Positions 22,152 to 35,185 of a stretch of DNA of 64,000 bases are shown here, one piece after another. The DNA lies in NCBI GenBank assembly GCA_013398615.1, contig VZSR01001479.1, forward strand, positions 10,670,564 to 10,734,563, given 5' to 3'. The DNA comes from Brachypodius melanocephalos (lineage: Eukaryota; Chordata; Aves; Passeriformes; Pycnonotidae). Numbering within the stretch: position 1 is the stretch's first letter; each line of letters opens with the position of its first letter. The position numbers and the translations under genes are program-made. The notes under the pieces were generated by a model. That model was not told the DNA's origin and did no database searches. It saw only the letters and a program-made list of their open reading frames with translations.

Positions 22152-25100
22152 GGAGCGGTTAAACAGGCTTGGCTCACACGGGCCCATGCGCGCAGCTTCA
22201 ATCCGTCAACATCCCGAATAAGCTTTTCGTACCTTTGAAATACGCGTTTCTTGTCATTCAGAGTATAGGAATTAAAAAAGGATTTGCAAGAACATCTGAA
22301 CGATGACCAAAAAAACCACATTATATTAAAAAGGAAATCTATCTTTTAAAAATGATCCGGTGTAGTGCATAGGGCAAGGTATCCTTCATTGAAGAGGCTT
22401 TAGTACCTTTAAAAGTGCTTACCAAAATAAAAATAAAAAATTGGGGTTTTTTTTGTGGGTAGGTTGCTCGTTTTTTTGCTGTCTTTGTAAATTTTTGGTG
22501 GGGGGAGGTTCTAGCATATTTTCAAGTCTTTATTGCTCCTTTATGTCTTAGAGGAAGGTATCTTTTCCAAATGACTTAAATTGGCAGCTACACTTCAGTG
22601 AATTTTTAAAGTTTTGTTTTGGTGCTGTTTTTAGGAAGAACACTGAAGATTTTTTTTTCCCCAAAACCACCTTTTGTTTAACATTTCTGTATGATCTACT
22701 CAAAGCTCATGAGGCTTGAGTTTAATACCGATATCACTTGTACCTGGGAAGAACCAAGTGTGCTGCCAGACCAACTTATGCTGTGCCTGCCAAGAAGTGT
22801 GGAATGTTTGTGTAGTTCTTGGGTTTCTGGTTTTTGATACATCAGAGGAGGGCTTTCCCATTCTTCTTGTTCATTCTTGATGCAAGTGCGAGATATTTTA
22901 AAATTCAGGAATAGTCTTAAGGCTATTTAAATTTTTTGCCTATTGAAGGATTTTAAACAACATGTCTGTGAAATACACTCATTGCTTGGAATATACTAAA
23001 AAACTGTCTGCATATAAACTGTCTTTTAAAAAGACTTTCCTGGGGACTTGTTAACATTTTGGCTTTGAGAAAAACACCAGCTATAAAACTTTATTGTTTA
23101 GAAATATGCTGAGTGTGGACAGTACAGTATTTGTTCACATATTTCAGTAATCTTACCTCATTAAAGTCACTGCTTCTTGAAATTATTATTTTGGTTAACA
23201 GAGATCTTGGGAATCAAGATAGTGATTTTTTTTAATAGTAGTGTACTTTAATATAATAAAATTTCTCTATTATGCCCTAATTTCTGGAAGATTGTGTGTG
23301 ATTTTTTTCATTAATTTGTGAAAATAGTGAAGAGATGGCAGAAATGGGATAAAAATGACCAATTTATGTTCTCTCAGGGCCTAGTACTTGCCAAATGACT
23401 ATATATACTCTGCACACTGGCCCGCTTGCATTAAAGCACAGTGTATTCTCATCTCGAGTTGAGATCTTTGTTGGTTACTACTTAAATATTCCAGACCTGT
23501 TCTTTTTAGATGCGTTTTTTGTCTGTCTGAGCTTGAAAGTCCACGTGAATAGCACTTATCGTTGGATATGGCTTGTTTACATTGCTGGCGGGGTTGTGAG
23601 GCTCACCATGTTAATACAGTAGCCTGGTTGTGCTTCCACTGATACACCTTGGCTTACTCGCTGGTGTGATACTCGGGTGTTTAGGTGTGTGCTTGTTTTG
23701 TTCATACTTTCTGTTTTGCTCATACTTTGAGGGCCTACTTTGTGTGTGATACCTGTATCCTTGAGTTGAAAATGCTCGCGCTAAATGTATGGCCTCAGCT
23801 GAGGTGAATGCTAAAGAGATGGTTGTACTGTAGCTGAGTATTTACATCACTTTATGGATGTGTAGCTTTCCTGCCCCAACTCCTTTCCATGTCCTTTTCC
23901 AGTATTTAGTTTAATTATACTGGGAATAAACCCCCAAAGTTGTGCTACTATAAGCTACATTTCCAGTTTCTTCCAAGGTCCCTTTCTGTATTCGTGAAGT
24001 TTTCCAGCTGAGGTAAGCCCATAGTCTGGAGCTGAAGAACTTTGCAGTCGTGGATGCCTGGGTGTGCTGCCTGCAGTCTTTCCAGAGATTGGCTGGTGTA
24101 CTTCCACATGGCTTCCAGAGGAGTTGTATCTGCCTGACTGCAGTTGGGTTTCACAGTGAGGCTCTAATGGTCAGTGATCATGCCTCTCCATGCTGCATTA
24201 GGCTTGTGGTAAATCTAGTGGCTGGTGCTTTTTAGGGTAGATGTAGCAACAGCGTGAAAGTGTGTCATTGCTGTCTAAGTAGTGGCTACAGAGCAGCCAT
24301 AAGAGCCTCTTTGATAATGTAGTCACTGTTCAGAGAGCTGGCAGAATTCCTTGCAGTGGTTCTGCTGGAATAAGCTGCATCTGTACTTGAAAGGTTTTTT
24401 ATTGTTGTATACCCAGTTCCAGCATAGACATGGGGATTGCCTACAAAAATAAGTGTGTTTTTCATTTTTATGGCAGAGGAAAAGCAGTGATGATAATAAA
24501 CTGTTCTAACATTCATTGTGACCTGCCACTGTTTCAGTTTGAAAGTCAGAGTGAGCAGTTTGGGGAAGACCCTTGTCACACCAGCATAAATTCATAAGCA
24601 CCAACCTGAACTGAGTTTTTTTCCAGGTCATCACGTACTTAAATAAATGTGTGTATGTTTATTTGTCAAATGTTAATTTGTTTCTGCTTTCATTGTTTAA
24701 AAAACCCCCAACTACTCTGTTGGTATTATTTTTGATTTAATTGAGAATTGTTGATGTTTTAGACAAAATAAAAATTACCGTCATTAACTAGCAAAGAGAG
24801 ATTATAAAATATTTCTTATTCCTTTCTTTTCTTGCACTACTTTAAAAATATTCTAGAGTTAAGGGAATCCTTACCAAAAGAAAGAGAAAAAAAGCAGGCA
24901 AAATCAGTGTAAAAATGTAACACAGTAACCTTTCTCTCATTGAAGTTATTGGGAATGGGTGTTGAAGTGAAGAGAGGCAAGGTCTGGGGAAAAGGCTTTA
25001 GCTTCATTACAAGACACTGATTCTTTTCGTAAAGTCTGATCTTATGCTATGTCTCAGGTGGAATTTGCAGTAATTTTACTGTGAACTTTATCCAAGCATG

Positions 25101-28100
25101 GAATTTCAAGATCTGGTATTGGAGCTTGAATTTATTGAGATGAGTCAATTGCAGAAATTATCTTAGCCCCACTGAAATATGGTGGCAAAGTCTCCATTGG
25201 CATTCAGCAAGGCATTGGCTTCAAGGACAGCATGGAGGATTTTCAGCTTGAATTTGGGGGTGTTGATATGGGCTGCACTGCTGAAGTAATTACACATCTG
25301 TCAATTCATCCTATTCAATTTTCAGTAGATTTCCCAAACATAATAAGTGAAAGGAGTATAAATGGCTTTTCAGCTAACTATTGGCAGTTGTTAGCAGCTA
25401 CTAACTCATATGAATCATGCTTGTGGCAGGGTTTGGTATTTAAACTAGTATGGACTAGAGTGACAATGAAAAGGGCATTGGTTTATTGATATTCATTGGT
25501 CATTGGTTTATAAATCAACTGAGAAACGATCAGTTCACAAAGAAGTTACATTCTGGGGCCACAGAATATTTTTTCAGATTTTTTGAAAACTATATACGCA
25601 GGATGAGAAGTATGACACTCGAGTATTCTTGAGTAGAAACAAGGTAAAACATCTGAGAGACTCACTCGACATTCCTTGGAGTATTGTTTTACACAAATAA
25701 CATATGCTAACAGTCTGCAGTATAGCATACAGTAGTTTGTAGAAATGTTTAACAGCATCTCGTGTCTTCTGGGCAGGTGACTGTTTCCTTCCTGTGGAAC
25801 TGCTGAGATCATGCCTCCTTTTGCCTCTTTTGAGTTGAAACCAGGACATTTCAGAAGCTCTATGAATATTGAAATTCCTGAGGAAATCTGTATGTGGTGG
25901 AGAAGCTTGGGAGACAGAGCCCAAAATAGGCTGTAGTGTAGTGATGAGGGTAGTCACTGCTGGGGGAAAGGTCTGAGCTCAGCCTTTGGCCTGAGGGATC
26001 CCATGGGATAGGGAAGCATCCTGACCTTCAGGCTGAGGTTACTCTGGATTTTTTCTGTGTGGTTTAAAATCTGTTTCCCGATGAAAAATATTGTCAAGAT
26101 TTTGGTATTGCCAAGCAGCTCTGGATGCAGCAGGAAAAAAAATTGTATTGAATAAATTAGAAGTTCTGTGCTGAACATGCATGTCTGAGGGAAATCAGGC
26201 TGTAGGAAGCCACACTGGGGGTTCACATGTGCTCTTGTCTGTAGCTGGATTAGCCTTTACTACCATACATACTGTTAGCTGAACTGCACATTTCCTTTTT
26301 TTCTTGACATACTAAAATATCACTGTAGTTTTTGGAACTTTGATAAGCTACCGCATTTGGAAAACTCAAATCAGTATTTTTTTTTAGTGGTGTACTAAAG
26401 GGAAATGTAGGAGTTGGATAAACATCCTATTAGCTTCTCTGTGTTTTAGTGTGTGGTTTTTAGTTGCCCTTCTGTGTGTGGAGCTAGTATTTCACAATTG
26501 TGTAAGGATTCTGCCTGTCCTATTTAGTGCTCATCTGCCAGATCTTAAAAGTCATGAAGAGGCATAATGTTGTGCCTAGTAATTCCTGAGAGGAAGTGCT
26601 TTTTCCTTGTTGCTATTTTTCTGATTCCTGAATAGTTTCTATTTTTTAGAGTAGTTTTTCTTAGAGAGGTTTTTCATAATTGTTTTGAAAATTACCAATT
26701 TTTTTCTCATACTCTGTTGCATACAGATGTCTTTGAAATATTGATGATTAAATTCAGTTCCACAGCTAATTGCAAGCATTGTAAATTAATCTTAAAAGTG
26801 TATTCACATTTAGATTCTTGTAACGAAAACTTACTTTTATATATTTCGGAAGTTAATGCTTGCATAATGCACTGTGTTACTAGATTAGAATCCCAGATTT
26901 CTTACTTTGTTAACTCTTTTTTAGAGCACAGTTCCTGGTAGATTTTGCAACAGCATAGTAGTTGCTTTTTTTTGATTACTCTGGAAAAAAAATTAATAGG
27001 GAGTAATTTCATATTGTAGAATATAAGTACAACATAGTTACTTTATAAGTGAGTAGTTAAGTCCTTGTGTTTTACAAAGTGCATTTTAAAATTAATTTAG
27101 TTTCCTTACTCCTGTTGTCCTGAAAATGACAGTTTTTGGCTAATTAGGGCTTTTGATAATTAAGGAGTGAGGTTTTAGTTTGCAATGACTTTTTCAATAT
27201 TTACCTCTTTTCCCTTGAGTACTATGTCATTATTCTGCAGCATATGATTTTTTACAGTAATGAGAGGGGGAAGCAGAAATACCTTTTAATAACAGTTTTT
27301 GTATTCCATCGACGTAAAAAATAATTTCTTGAAAACAGAGGGCTTGACATAGTGAGCAACTGTTAAGTTGGTTGTAAGATACAGTCTTGGTTACGTACAA
27401 GAATTTGAAATTCACTTTGCAAGATACTAGATTGTTCAAAAGCACTATTGACTTGAAATTTAAGAATAAACTGTATGGTAATAAGGGTTTGAGTTTATAC
27501 TCCTTTCTTACAATTCTGTGTTGCAGAGAATGCAAGTGAGGTCTGGTTGTTCCTGTGTAGGAGTTTCCTTCACTGAATCCGAGGCTGCCTGTTGGATAGG
27601 AACCTGAGAGAGAACTGGCAGGGTAAGGCAGGTGGTGCTTACAGCACCTTAACAATCTGCAGTGCACACTGCTAAGATGATACGTTACCCAATGGATGAT
27701 AAAACAGCTCAGGTTTTTTCCCCCTTGCTCAGAAGCACACTGAGCCAAATATTAGCACAGTGGAAATTAATGAGAGTTGTGGTGGAAATTGTGTGAGGGA
27801 AGGGCTTCAATTCTGGGCATTTGACCTCTGCAGTCAGTGTGCAGTCACTTAATGGTGCTGCAATCCTTTTATGTAATTTAGCAAGGGATAGATTTGGTTA
27901 ATAGAGTTATCTTTACACATCTGTGCTCAGAAGATTGTGAGGGATGAAAACGCCACCAGTTTGGTGTAGCAAACTTAGTTCACAGCAGTACCATTCTCTG
28001 CAGAGACTGCTACAGTAACTGATTCATTCCGCTTTTGTTGCTGTGGTGATTGTTGTTCCAGTGGCAACATATTTCTTCAGATATTCTGCAGTGAAGTTAC

Positions 28101-28907
28101 TGTTACCATCGAGGTTGTGGATTAAAATTCTGAATGGAGAATGATAGAGCAACAGAGCAATTTAGAAGATTTGATAGGACAGGTTCATTGTAAAGCATGA
28201 GAGAAATCTTGTCAGAATTCCTGCTGACAGGATGTGTACAAAGGCATACTGAAGTTGTGAGGATCAGTGGGCGTATGTCATAACTCCAAAAGTAATTGCG
28301 TCAGGTGCTGTGTATATTACTGTGTGCAAGTTTGATTATCTCCCATTGTAAAGATTTAGCTACAGCAGTCATTACCTTGCTGTAAAGCATCAATTTCCAA
28401 AGGTCAGTGTTAACTCTCAGGAGTCATGCTGCCAGTCAGGGATTGATCCTATGTATTTGCACAGAACTTTAAAGTCTAGATTTTTCCAACAGTTTTGCAG
28501 ATAAATTTGTTTATGTGTGACTTGCCAAGTTTTGATGTTGATTATATCACACTTTTTGGAAATTATTGTTTTAAATGTTGTTCTCCTAAGCTATCCATTA
28601 GCTTGTGCTTTTTACAGAAAGTGAAAATAGTGGTTTATTGCTTTGTATCTGAAATGATCTGTTAAGGTGGTATGAAATTATAAGTGACTTTGAGAAAGGA
28701 AAATAGTTTTTTTGTTATATTATTTTGAATATAACTAGAGTAAATTTAAAATCATGTGTTTGGAGCTTTTAGAATACAGATAGTGTGTGAAGCATGTGTG
28801 AACAGTTGGGTTGCTTCTGAGCAAATCTGGTTTTAATGACACGGCAGGTTGTAGGCCCTGCATGTGTTGCATGATACTGTGGATTGTGTAGCATGTTGGT
28901 TAAAAAT
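22152..28907 (+). other. BICRAL: Gene-free BICRAL 5' intron segment
   Basis: AT-rich non-coding DNA without recognisable exons. A possible ancient interspersed repeat lies at 25167-25222 (listed separately). Nothing else stands out. Confidence 0.55.
25167..25222. repeat. Possible ancient amniote interspersed repeat
   Basis: The stretch resembles a decayed copy of a widespread amniote repeat module of the type ACTGAAATCAATGGC followed by CTCCCATTGACTTCAGCAGGG. I cannot name the family with certainty. Confidence 0.3.
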
Positions 28908-29290
28908 TTAGGCTGGTAAGGACCACTGGGGATTACCTGACCCTGCTCCCTGCTGTAAACAGAACAAGCTTCACAGTTAGAACAGGTTGGTCAGGGCCAC
29001 GTGAGTTTTGAAAAATTCCAAAGAGGGTGATTCCGCCCTCTTGCTTGAACATTCTTGTTTGTGAACCTTTTTCCTTGCATCCAGTTGGGGTTTTCCGTTT
29101 TGTGTGTTTTGGCTCTTTCTTCATGTCTTGCTGTGTGTTGATGAGAAGAGACCTGCTTGGCTCATCTTTGTGCCCCTTTAGCAGGCTGCAGGTAGCACCT
29201 GGGTTTGCCTTCTGTTGCCCAGGCTGAAGAAAGGCAGTTCCTTCATGTGACCAGGATTTTACTTGCACTCTGTTGGACTCCTTCACGTTG
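28908..29290 (-). mobile_element. CR1 LINE fragment (3' end region)
   Basis: Recognisable CR1 3' sequence in minus orientation: the GGCTGGTAAGGACC start, then CCCTGCTCCCTGCTG, a CCACGTGAGTTTTGAA module, TTTTTCCTTGCATCCAGTT, and a TGAGAAGAGACC module running on to about 29290. The terminal 8-bp repeat is missing. Old and diverged, with no coding capacity. Confidence 0.8.
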
Positions 29291-30378
29291 TTTTGTGTTT
29301 CTTTTAAGAGCTGTGTCTGTGTGTAAAAGCCAAACAGATTTCAGCTGGGAGCTCACGAGTGCTGATAGAAAGGGAATAATAATCTCCCCTGGACTGTTTC
29401 CTGCTAGTGTGAGGGTGGTGGCTATATTCACATATGTGCCACAGCCCCACGTGTGCTTTAAGCTGATTGATGCACTGCTGCCCTCACCTGTGTTTAACTA
29501 CCTAGCTACCTCATTCCTTCTCTCGTGCTGGCACTAGCACTGCTGTAGCCCTATGGCAGGCCAGAGCCAGTCAAGAAGCTCATCCTAAGTTGAAACAGAT
29601 CAATGTATTTTATCAGATCAGTTTTTTTGTTCTGGATGACTCTTCAAAGCCTTGAGCTGACCCAGGGAAAGCGGATGAGAGGAGGGCAGAACTGCTCTAT
29701 TCATGTTCTATTGCTCTTTGCTCTGTAGTAGGTCAGAGTGTTGAAATGAAGGCAGAGGCTTTAAGGCCAAGTAATAAGAGTCTCCCAGAGGATTGGATTG
29801 CATAGCTGGGATTTCCTTGTCAGTTTTATTACTTTGAACTTCTCTTATATTCTGTTGGGGAGCATGTGATAAAGGGCATTCCGGTTATTTCCCAGAAGGG
29901 ATAGGCAGGGCTTCTTGCATAAGTACGTGTGATTCAAGTTGAAATGTATGCTGTATTCACCAGTGTAGTAGCAGAGATGTGAAATAGAATGGTAGGGGCT
30001 TTGCTAATAAGCTACAGGGAATATCTGTGCTGGGTTGTGACTAATTAGTGAGGATTGCCCTTTGTAAATGGTTTGGGTGCACCAGCACGGCTGAATTTGG
30101 CCTGCTTTTATAAGCAGATTTTTTGTGACTTTTTTTTTTTAAGACACTGTATACCAGTATTGATGATTAGATATTTGCTAGGCTGCATTGTAACAGTGCT
30201 CCAGCAGGTTGTGTTACTCTTCCCAAAGTGTATTTTCCCCTCTCTCTAGTGTGGGCTCTTGGCGGGGCCCTGGATGCATTGATGGGCACCAATGGCCCAG
30301 CCAGGCCTCACTTAGAGCCTCCACTGGCTGAAGTCTCCAAAGACTAATCCAAATATAGAAGTGAGTCAGTGTTTGAGG
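29291..30378 (+). other. BICRAL: BICRAL 5' intron segment between a CR1 and a hAT element
   Basis: No exon or repeat recognised. Short open frames only. Confidence 0.5.
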
Positions 30379-30636
30379 GTCTAGGCCAGTGGTCTCCAAA
30401 TGTTTTTGATTGCACATCCCTATTGGTAAGATTTTTGAGCATGCACCCCCAGTATATGTATATAACTAATTAATAATATATAATATTATAATTATTAATA
30501 ATTAATATATTAATTTGCATACACAAGTATAGATGTATATTAAAAATTCATATACTAGTGGAGTTTTAATATTTTCCTCTTGCACTGCACTGGATTTTCT
30601 TGCACACACCCTACTTTGAAGACTGCTGGTCTTGGC
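30379..30636. mobile_element. Non-autonomous hAT-type DNA transposon with 8-bp target duplication
   Basis: The element spans 30387-30628 (242 bp). The left end is CAGTGGTCTCCAAA; the reverse complement of the right end is CAGCAGTCTTCAAA, with 11 of 14 positions matching. Flanking 8-mers are GTCTAGGC (30379-30386) and GTCTTGGC (30629-30636), matching at 7 of 8, the duplication length of the hAT superfamily. The interior is AT-rich, with TAAT/ATTA runs at 30465-30515 and no coding capacity. Such MITE-like elements depend on a transposase supplied elsewhere. Confidence 0.75.
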
Positions 30637-31080
30637 TTCATAACTCTAACTCCACTCATTGTGGCAGGTTTTATTTTCAAACTCTCATGGTTTATAACCA
30701 TTTCATATATCATTCACTGCTTTGCCCCACTGTATGTTAACAAACGGTGAGAAGGACAGAAAACTAGAAAAGCAAGAAAAGTGACAAACTTTTCCCTCAT
30801 TTGTTCCATAGAAAAAGCTTTAGGAAATTTCCTCAGGATGGGCTTGCTTTTGTTAACACACTTCTAAATGATCATCTGTATCAAGGTCACATGTTGCTCA
30901 AATTCCTCTTTTCGAAGTAGAATGAATGGCTACTTTTGGGTGAATTTGCTTTTGGGCGTGCAGGTACTCTGTCTGATTGTTTGCTGCTGCCTCTGTTGCT
31001 CTCCTGAAATTAACAGGGCACTAATCCTTTAGTAATCCTTGTTGAAAATAGGCATTAGTTAAAAAGATTTAAACCTGCAG

Positions 31081-31215
31081 TGTCCTGGTTTTGGCTGGGA
31101 TAGAGTTGATTTTCTTCCTGTTGGCTGGAAGAGTGCTGTGTTTTGGCTGTAGGATGAGAATAACATGCTGATGTTTTAATTGTTGCTTGCACCAAGACAA
31201 GACTTTTTCAGCTTC
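31081..31215 (+). repeat. 5' LTR remnant of the ERVL element
   Basis: Shares with the copies at 32272 and 47459 the order TGTCCTGGTTTT, GTGCTGTGTTTTGG, GATGAGAATAA and CTTTTTCAGCTTCTCA. Its 3' half is lost. Confidence 0.75.
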
Positions 31216-31847
31216 TCATACTGCCCTGCCAGTATGGGAGCTGATTTGTATTTGCAAGTAGTAATAAATACTGGGATCAGGACTAGAGGGACCCTGCTTC
31301 CAGCTGGGTGAAGGAAGGGGACTATCAGGTTTGACTACCAGGTTTATTGGACTATGGATTTGGCACATGAAAGCCACAGGACATACAGTACTCATTTCCA
31401 CAGCAACCTCATAGGCACCTAGGCCAAAAAGTTGAATATATCATCTTCCTTGTCATGCATCAGCCTGTGGGAAAACCAAACAATACAATGGACTGTTAAA
31501 GGCCACTCTGAGAGCAAAGGATACTGGGACATTCAGACATTGGGATATCCATTTAGCAAAAGCAATCTGGTTAGTTAACACTAGGGGATCTGCTGGATGG
31601 TCTGGCCCTGCCCAATCAAAACTTTCACATACTGTAGAAGGGGATAAAGTTCCTATAGTGCACATAGACAAGTACATTGTGGAAGGCAATCTGGGTTGTT
31701 CCTGTCTCAGGCAAAGGCAGACACATACATGGGATTGCTCAAGGACCTGGGAGCACATAGTGGGTAATGCAGAAGGATGAGGAAGTCTGATATGTACTCA
31801 AGGGGATTTGATTTTGGGTAGAATAACCAATGAGGATGTTAATTTCT

Positions 31848-31894
31848 GTACAATACTGTATTTCATCACTAATGGAATGTATTTCATCACTAAT
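31848..31894. repeat. Two-copy tandem duplication inside the ERVL remnant
   Basis: The unit GTATTTCATCACTAATG occurs twice in direct succession. This local duplication came after the element was inserted or is replication slippage. Confidence 0.8.
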
Positions 31895-32271
31895 GAATAA
31901 TAGTTGTTGTATGCCATGTCAATGGTATTGCAGTAAGAGTTGCTCAGATTAACGAAGAATGAGTGCTGATGAAAGTGCTGCAATGATAGAACCAGACAAG
32001 CACAGCAGTGATGGAAGCAGACTTCAGCATGTAATAATCCCAACAGCACTTACCATCTCTTTCACTTTGAAGGACTGATATGACAGATGGAGCCCAAAGT
32101 TGTGGACTAAAGGAATTCAGTGGGCATTTTAGAGGGATGACCTGTAGATTATGGGCCTGTATGTTTGCATATATGTCAAAAGACAGGAAAGGTGGTTATG
32201 GTTATGTGGGATGCATTGAAAAGTGTGAGACTTGGGCATGATGAGGTTGGTATAGAATAAGGGGTGAATAT

Positions 32272-32541
32272 TGTCCTGATTTTGACTGGGGTAGAGTCAG
32301 TTTTCATTCTAATAGCTGTGTTTTGGATTTAGGATGAGGATAATGTTGATAACACACTGATGTTTTAGTTATTGCTGAGCAGTGTTTGCACCAAGTCAAG
32401 GACTTTTCAGCTTCTCACAGCACCACCAGTGAGGAGACTGGAGGTGTGAAAGAAACTGGGAGGGGAAACAGCCAGCAGATCAGACCTCAACTGACCAAAG
32501 GGATGTCCCATACTATATGGCCTCATGTGGAACAATAAAAT
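32272..32541 (+). repeat. 3' LTR remnant of the ERVL element
   Basis: Begins TGTCCTGATTTTGAC and shares GTGTTTTGGATTTAGGATGA, TGTTGATAACAC, CAAGGACTTTTCAGCTTCTCA and GGGATGTCCCATACTAT with the other LTRs. It ends near an AATAAA at about 32532. The distal part is missing. Confidence 0.8.
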
Positions 32542-33583
32542 GTTTTTATCTGTGGTAATTTATGTGGTAGTTTACAGTATGTTGGGTAGATTTTTCTTGT
32601 ATCATGTTCAGCTAGTGAAGCCAAGTATATGTTCAGCAGTGAGTGTGATAGTGAAGATTATGTATTACCATTAGGATTTTCTCACACCAGTATTTTCATA
32701 CATTTTATTTTCCTTCTGATCATTCTATGCAAGTTTTGAAGAATTCAGTGAATTTAACAAATTTAACAAATCTTAATTTGTGTCAGTTGTTTTAATACCT
32801 CCAGGAGTATTAATTGAAGAAAGTTCTTTGGTGTCACCAGCTAATGATGAACCCTTACTATAATAAAATCGTGGAGAATTTTTGGTTATGTAAAGCAAAG
32901 ACATTTTGTGATGTTTAAATAATGCTCTCAGCATTGCCATAGACACATGGGTTGGAATATTCAAAAGTAGGTTTGCAGTGTGAAAACAAGGATAATTTTG
33001 ACTTTCTATAAATTCTTACTTTTGGTTAGCTAGGAGACTTCGGGACCTTGTTCTTGAGACATGAAAATGCTTTCAGCAGTTAGAGGAAATAAAAAATTTC
33101 TGTAAGTAGTACTATCAGTACAGTTAAAGCAGAATGCTGATTGCTTATTAATATGTTCTTAGTAATACCTATTTACATTTAAATTTCATGACATCATACT
33201 ATGTCATGCCGTTTGCTTAGCATTGAATAGCAGTATCAGTGCTTGAGCTGGTGGCTCTATGCAAGAGTAAGCAGCTGGAACACAATCGTGGGAGAAATTG
33301 CTTAAGATGCATAATCACCTCAAGAATGCTGATTTTTGTCAACATTGAGGTAGTTCTCTGTAGCTGTGCTTTGTTTTTCTGTGCTCCCTGAGAGGTCATA
33401 CTGAATGATTCTCACACTGACACATGCTCCATTTCTGCTTCACCCTCACTGTAAGCTAAAGCACAGAGACAGAAAAAATCCAAATAAGGCTCTGCAGTAT
33501 AGAGGACACGGTACCCTCTGCTAGTCTACAATATAAGCTATTTTCAGAACCAGTGGCATATAGAAAAATTTCAGGAAAGAGGT

Positions 33584-34040
33584 TATAGAATCACAGGACA
33601 GCCACGGTGGGAATGAATATCTGGAGATCACATTATTCCCTGTCCTGATCAGAGCAGGCTCATCCAGAGCAGGGTCAAGGCTGCAGTTCAAGGACGGAGA
33701 CTCCATAACCTGCCTGAAAAACCTGTGCTAGTATTTGGCTACCCTCAGAGTTTTAAAAAAGGAAAGTCTTTTCTTCTGTCTACATAGCCTTTTTGGTTTA
33801 TTATGTTTTGATATGTGCCCCTTGCCTCTTGTTCATTCCCTGCAAACCACTGAGAAATGTTTGGCTCAGTATTCTTAAAACTCTCCCACCAGGTGTTTTA
33901 TACAGAAGATAAAGATTCCCCCATGGTTTTCTGTTCTCAGGCAGAACAGTCCTGGTCCTCTCAGTCTCTTGTATAGCAGGTGTTTCAGTCCCTTCACTGT
34001 TTTAATTATTATGGAGATCAGGATGAGGAATGATTCATGT
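33584..34040 (-). mobile_element. CR1 LINE fragment (3' end region)
   Basis: Minus-oriented CR1. It starts TAGAATCACAGGACAGCC, followed by the GATCACATTATTCCC, GACTCCATAACCTGCCTG, TATGTGCCCCTTGCC, CCACTGAGAAATGTTTGGCT and AAGATTCCCCCATGG modules in the expected CR1 order. At about 450 bp it is the longest CR1 in the window. No functional ORF2. Confidence 0.85.
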
Positions 34041-35136
34041 GCATCTCTGGTCAGGGAGAGTAAGTTTCTATTTGGCAAGAAACAAGAGAGAGAGCAGAAT
34101 GAATTAGAGCCAAAACTGTGTTAAAACATTTGAGTAATAAGTGTTAAACACATTTTTAAGGGAAGTTGATAAAAAAACAAGCATGGAATGCAGTGATCAA
34201 TTTGATGTGTGTATAAAATACTGTAAAGATGAGATTGGATAACTCATGGTACAAAGAGATTTTGGTACCATGACTTAGTGTTCATCAGTTGATAATTGAA
34301 GTGATGGATTAGATGGGATGGTCCTGACAGTTAGTGACAAGAACAGGGGGGATGACAATGTGAGATGAATAGGAGAGCCCAGGATGGGCAAGCAGAAGCT
34401 TTGAAGGAGCAGTTGTAGCAGGGGGGAGTGAGTATGAGAGTTTTTGGTGCAGCAGTCTCTGATGGAGTAGGCAGTGTGTGAGGAGTTAGTGGTTGTGACA
34501 CTGTGAAGCTAAAAACGCTCTGCAATGGATACTTGCCCTCAGGTTGGGCAGTGCACATAAATTCCTTCCCTATCTGTTGTTAAAAGGACTGCCAGAACTC
34601 TGTACTGTTAAACACAAGTTTAAGTACACTCTGAATATTGCTGAGGAGAAACTGGAAGTGGCCACATTGTCACTTAGCTATTGCTAAGAAAGGTCTTGTG
34701 GAAAACAGTGCTTCTTTTAATTTTTAGTCATGTCTTGACTATAGTTTTTGTTCTAGACTGTAGCAGCATCCTCATGACACTGACCTAAATTTATTTACCT
34801 TTTTGGCTGCTCAGTATTACAGCTGCTAATTTGTAACAGTCTTTATAAGGCTCTGTAGTGTTTGTTATTCCCTCACTGGTATTAGCTGGGAATAAATTCG
34901 TATGGAAGCATTTTAATTGGAGTTTTAGATTGCATTAAGTGTTGATATTTTTACCACTTTAAGTCATAAAAGTTCTTTGTAATCAGTTTGGTTAATCATT
35001 CATCTTTCGCTGATTTACAATTCTAAAAATCCCCTGGATGGCAAAATACTGCGTGGGATTTTGTGAATCTTAGCATGTGACTGAATTTGATTTTGAGATA
35101 CATATCAAATATACATCCTCTCCTTCTTTATTCTAG

Positions 35137-35185
35137 TTGTCATGGATGATGATGATGATGAATCCTGTCTCCTTGATCTTATTGG
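35137..35185 (+). CDS. BICRAL: BICRAL coding exon 1 (start codon exon)
   Basis: The acceptor TTTATTCTAG is followed by five untranslated bases, then ATG at 35142, encoding MDDDDDESCLLDLI plus two bases of the next codon, and a GTAAGT donor at 35186. The start has G at -3 and G at +4. The GAT repeat after the ATG gives five consecutive ATGs in the next frame. Confidence 0.95.

Larger units (their letters stand above)
31081..32541 (+). mobile_element. ERVL-type endogenous retrovirus, internally deleted, two LTR remnants
   Basis: A 5' LTR remnant starts TGTCCTGGTTTTGGCTGGGA at 31081 and fades after about 31215. A second copy of the same LTR runs from 32272 (TGTCCTGATTTTGAC) to about 32541, where it is truncated just after an AATAAA. 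A purine-rich tract lies directly before the second LTR. Between them, about 31490-31830 resembles the decayed 3' end of an ERVL pol (integrase region) on the plus strand, broken by frameshifts and stops. Most of gag and pol is missing. ERVL-class elements lack env. The whole is about 1.46 kb, against several kb for an intact element, and is not functional. Confidence 0.75.
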
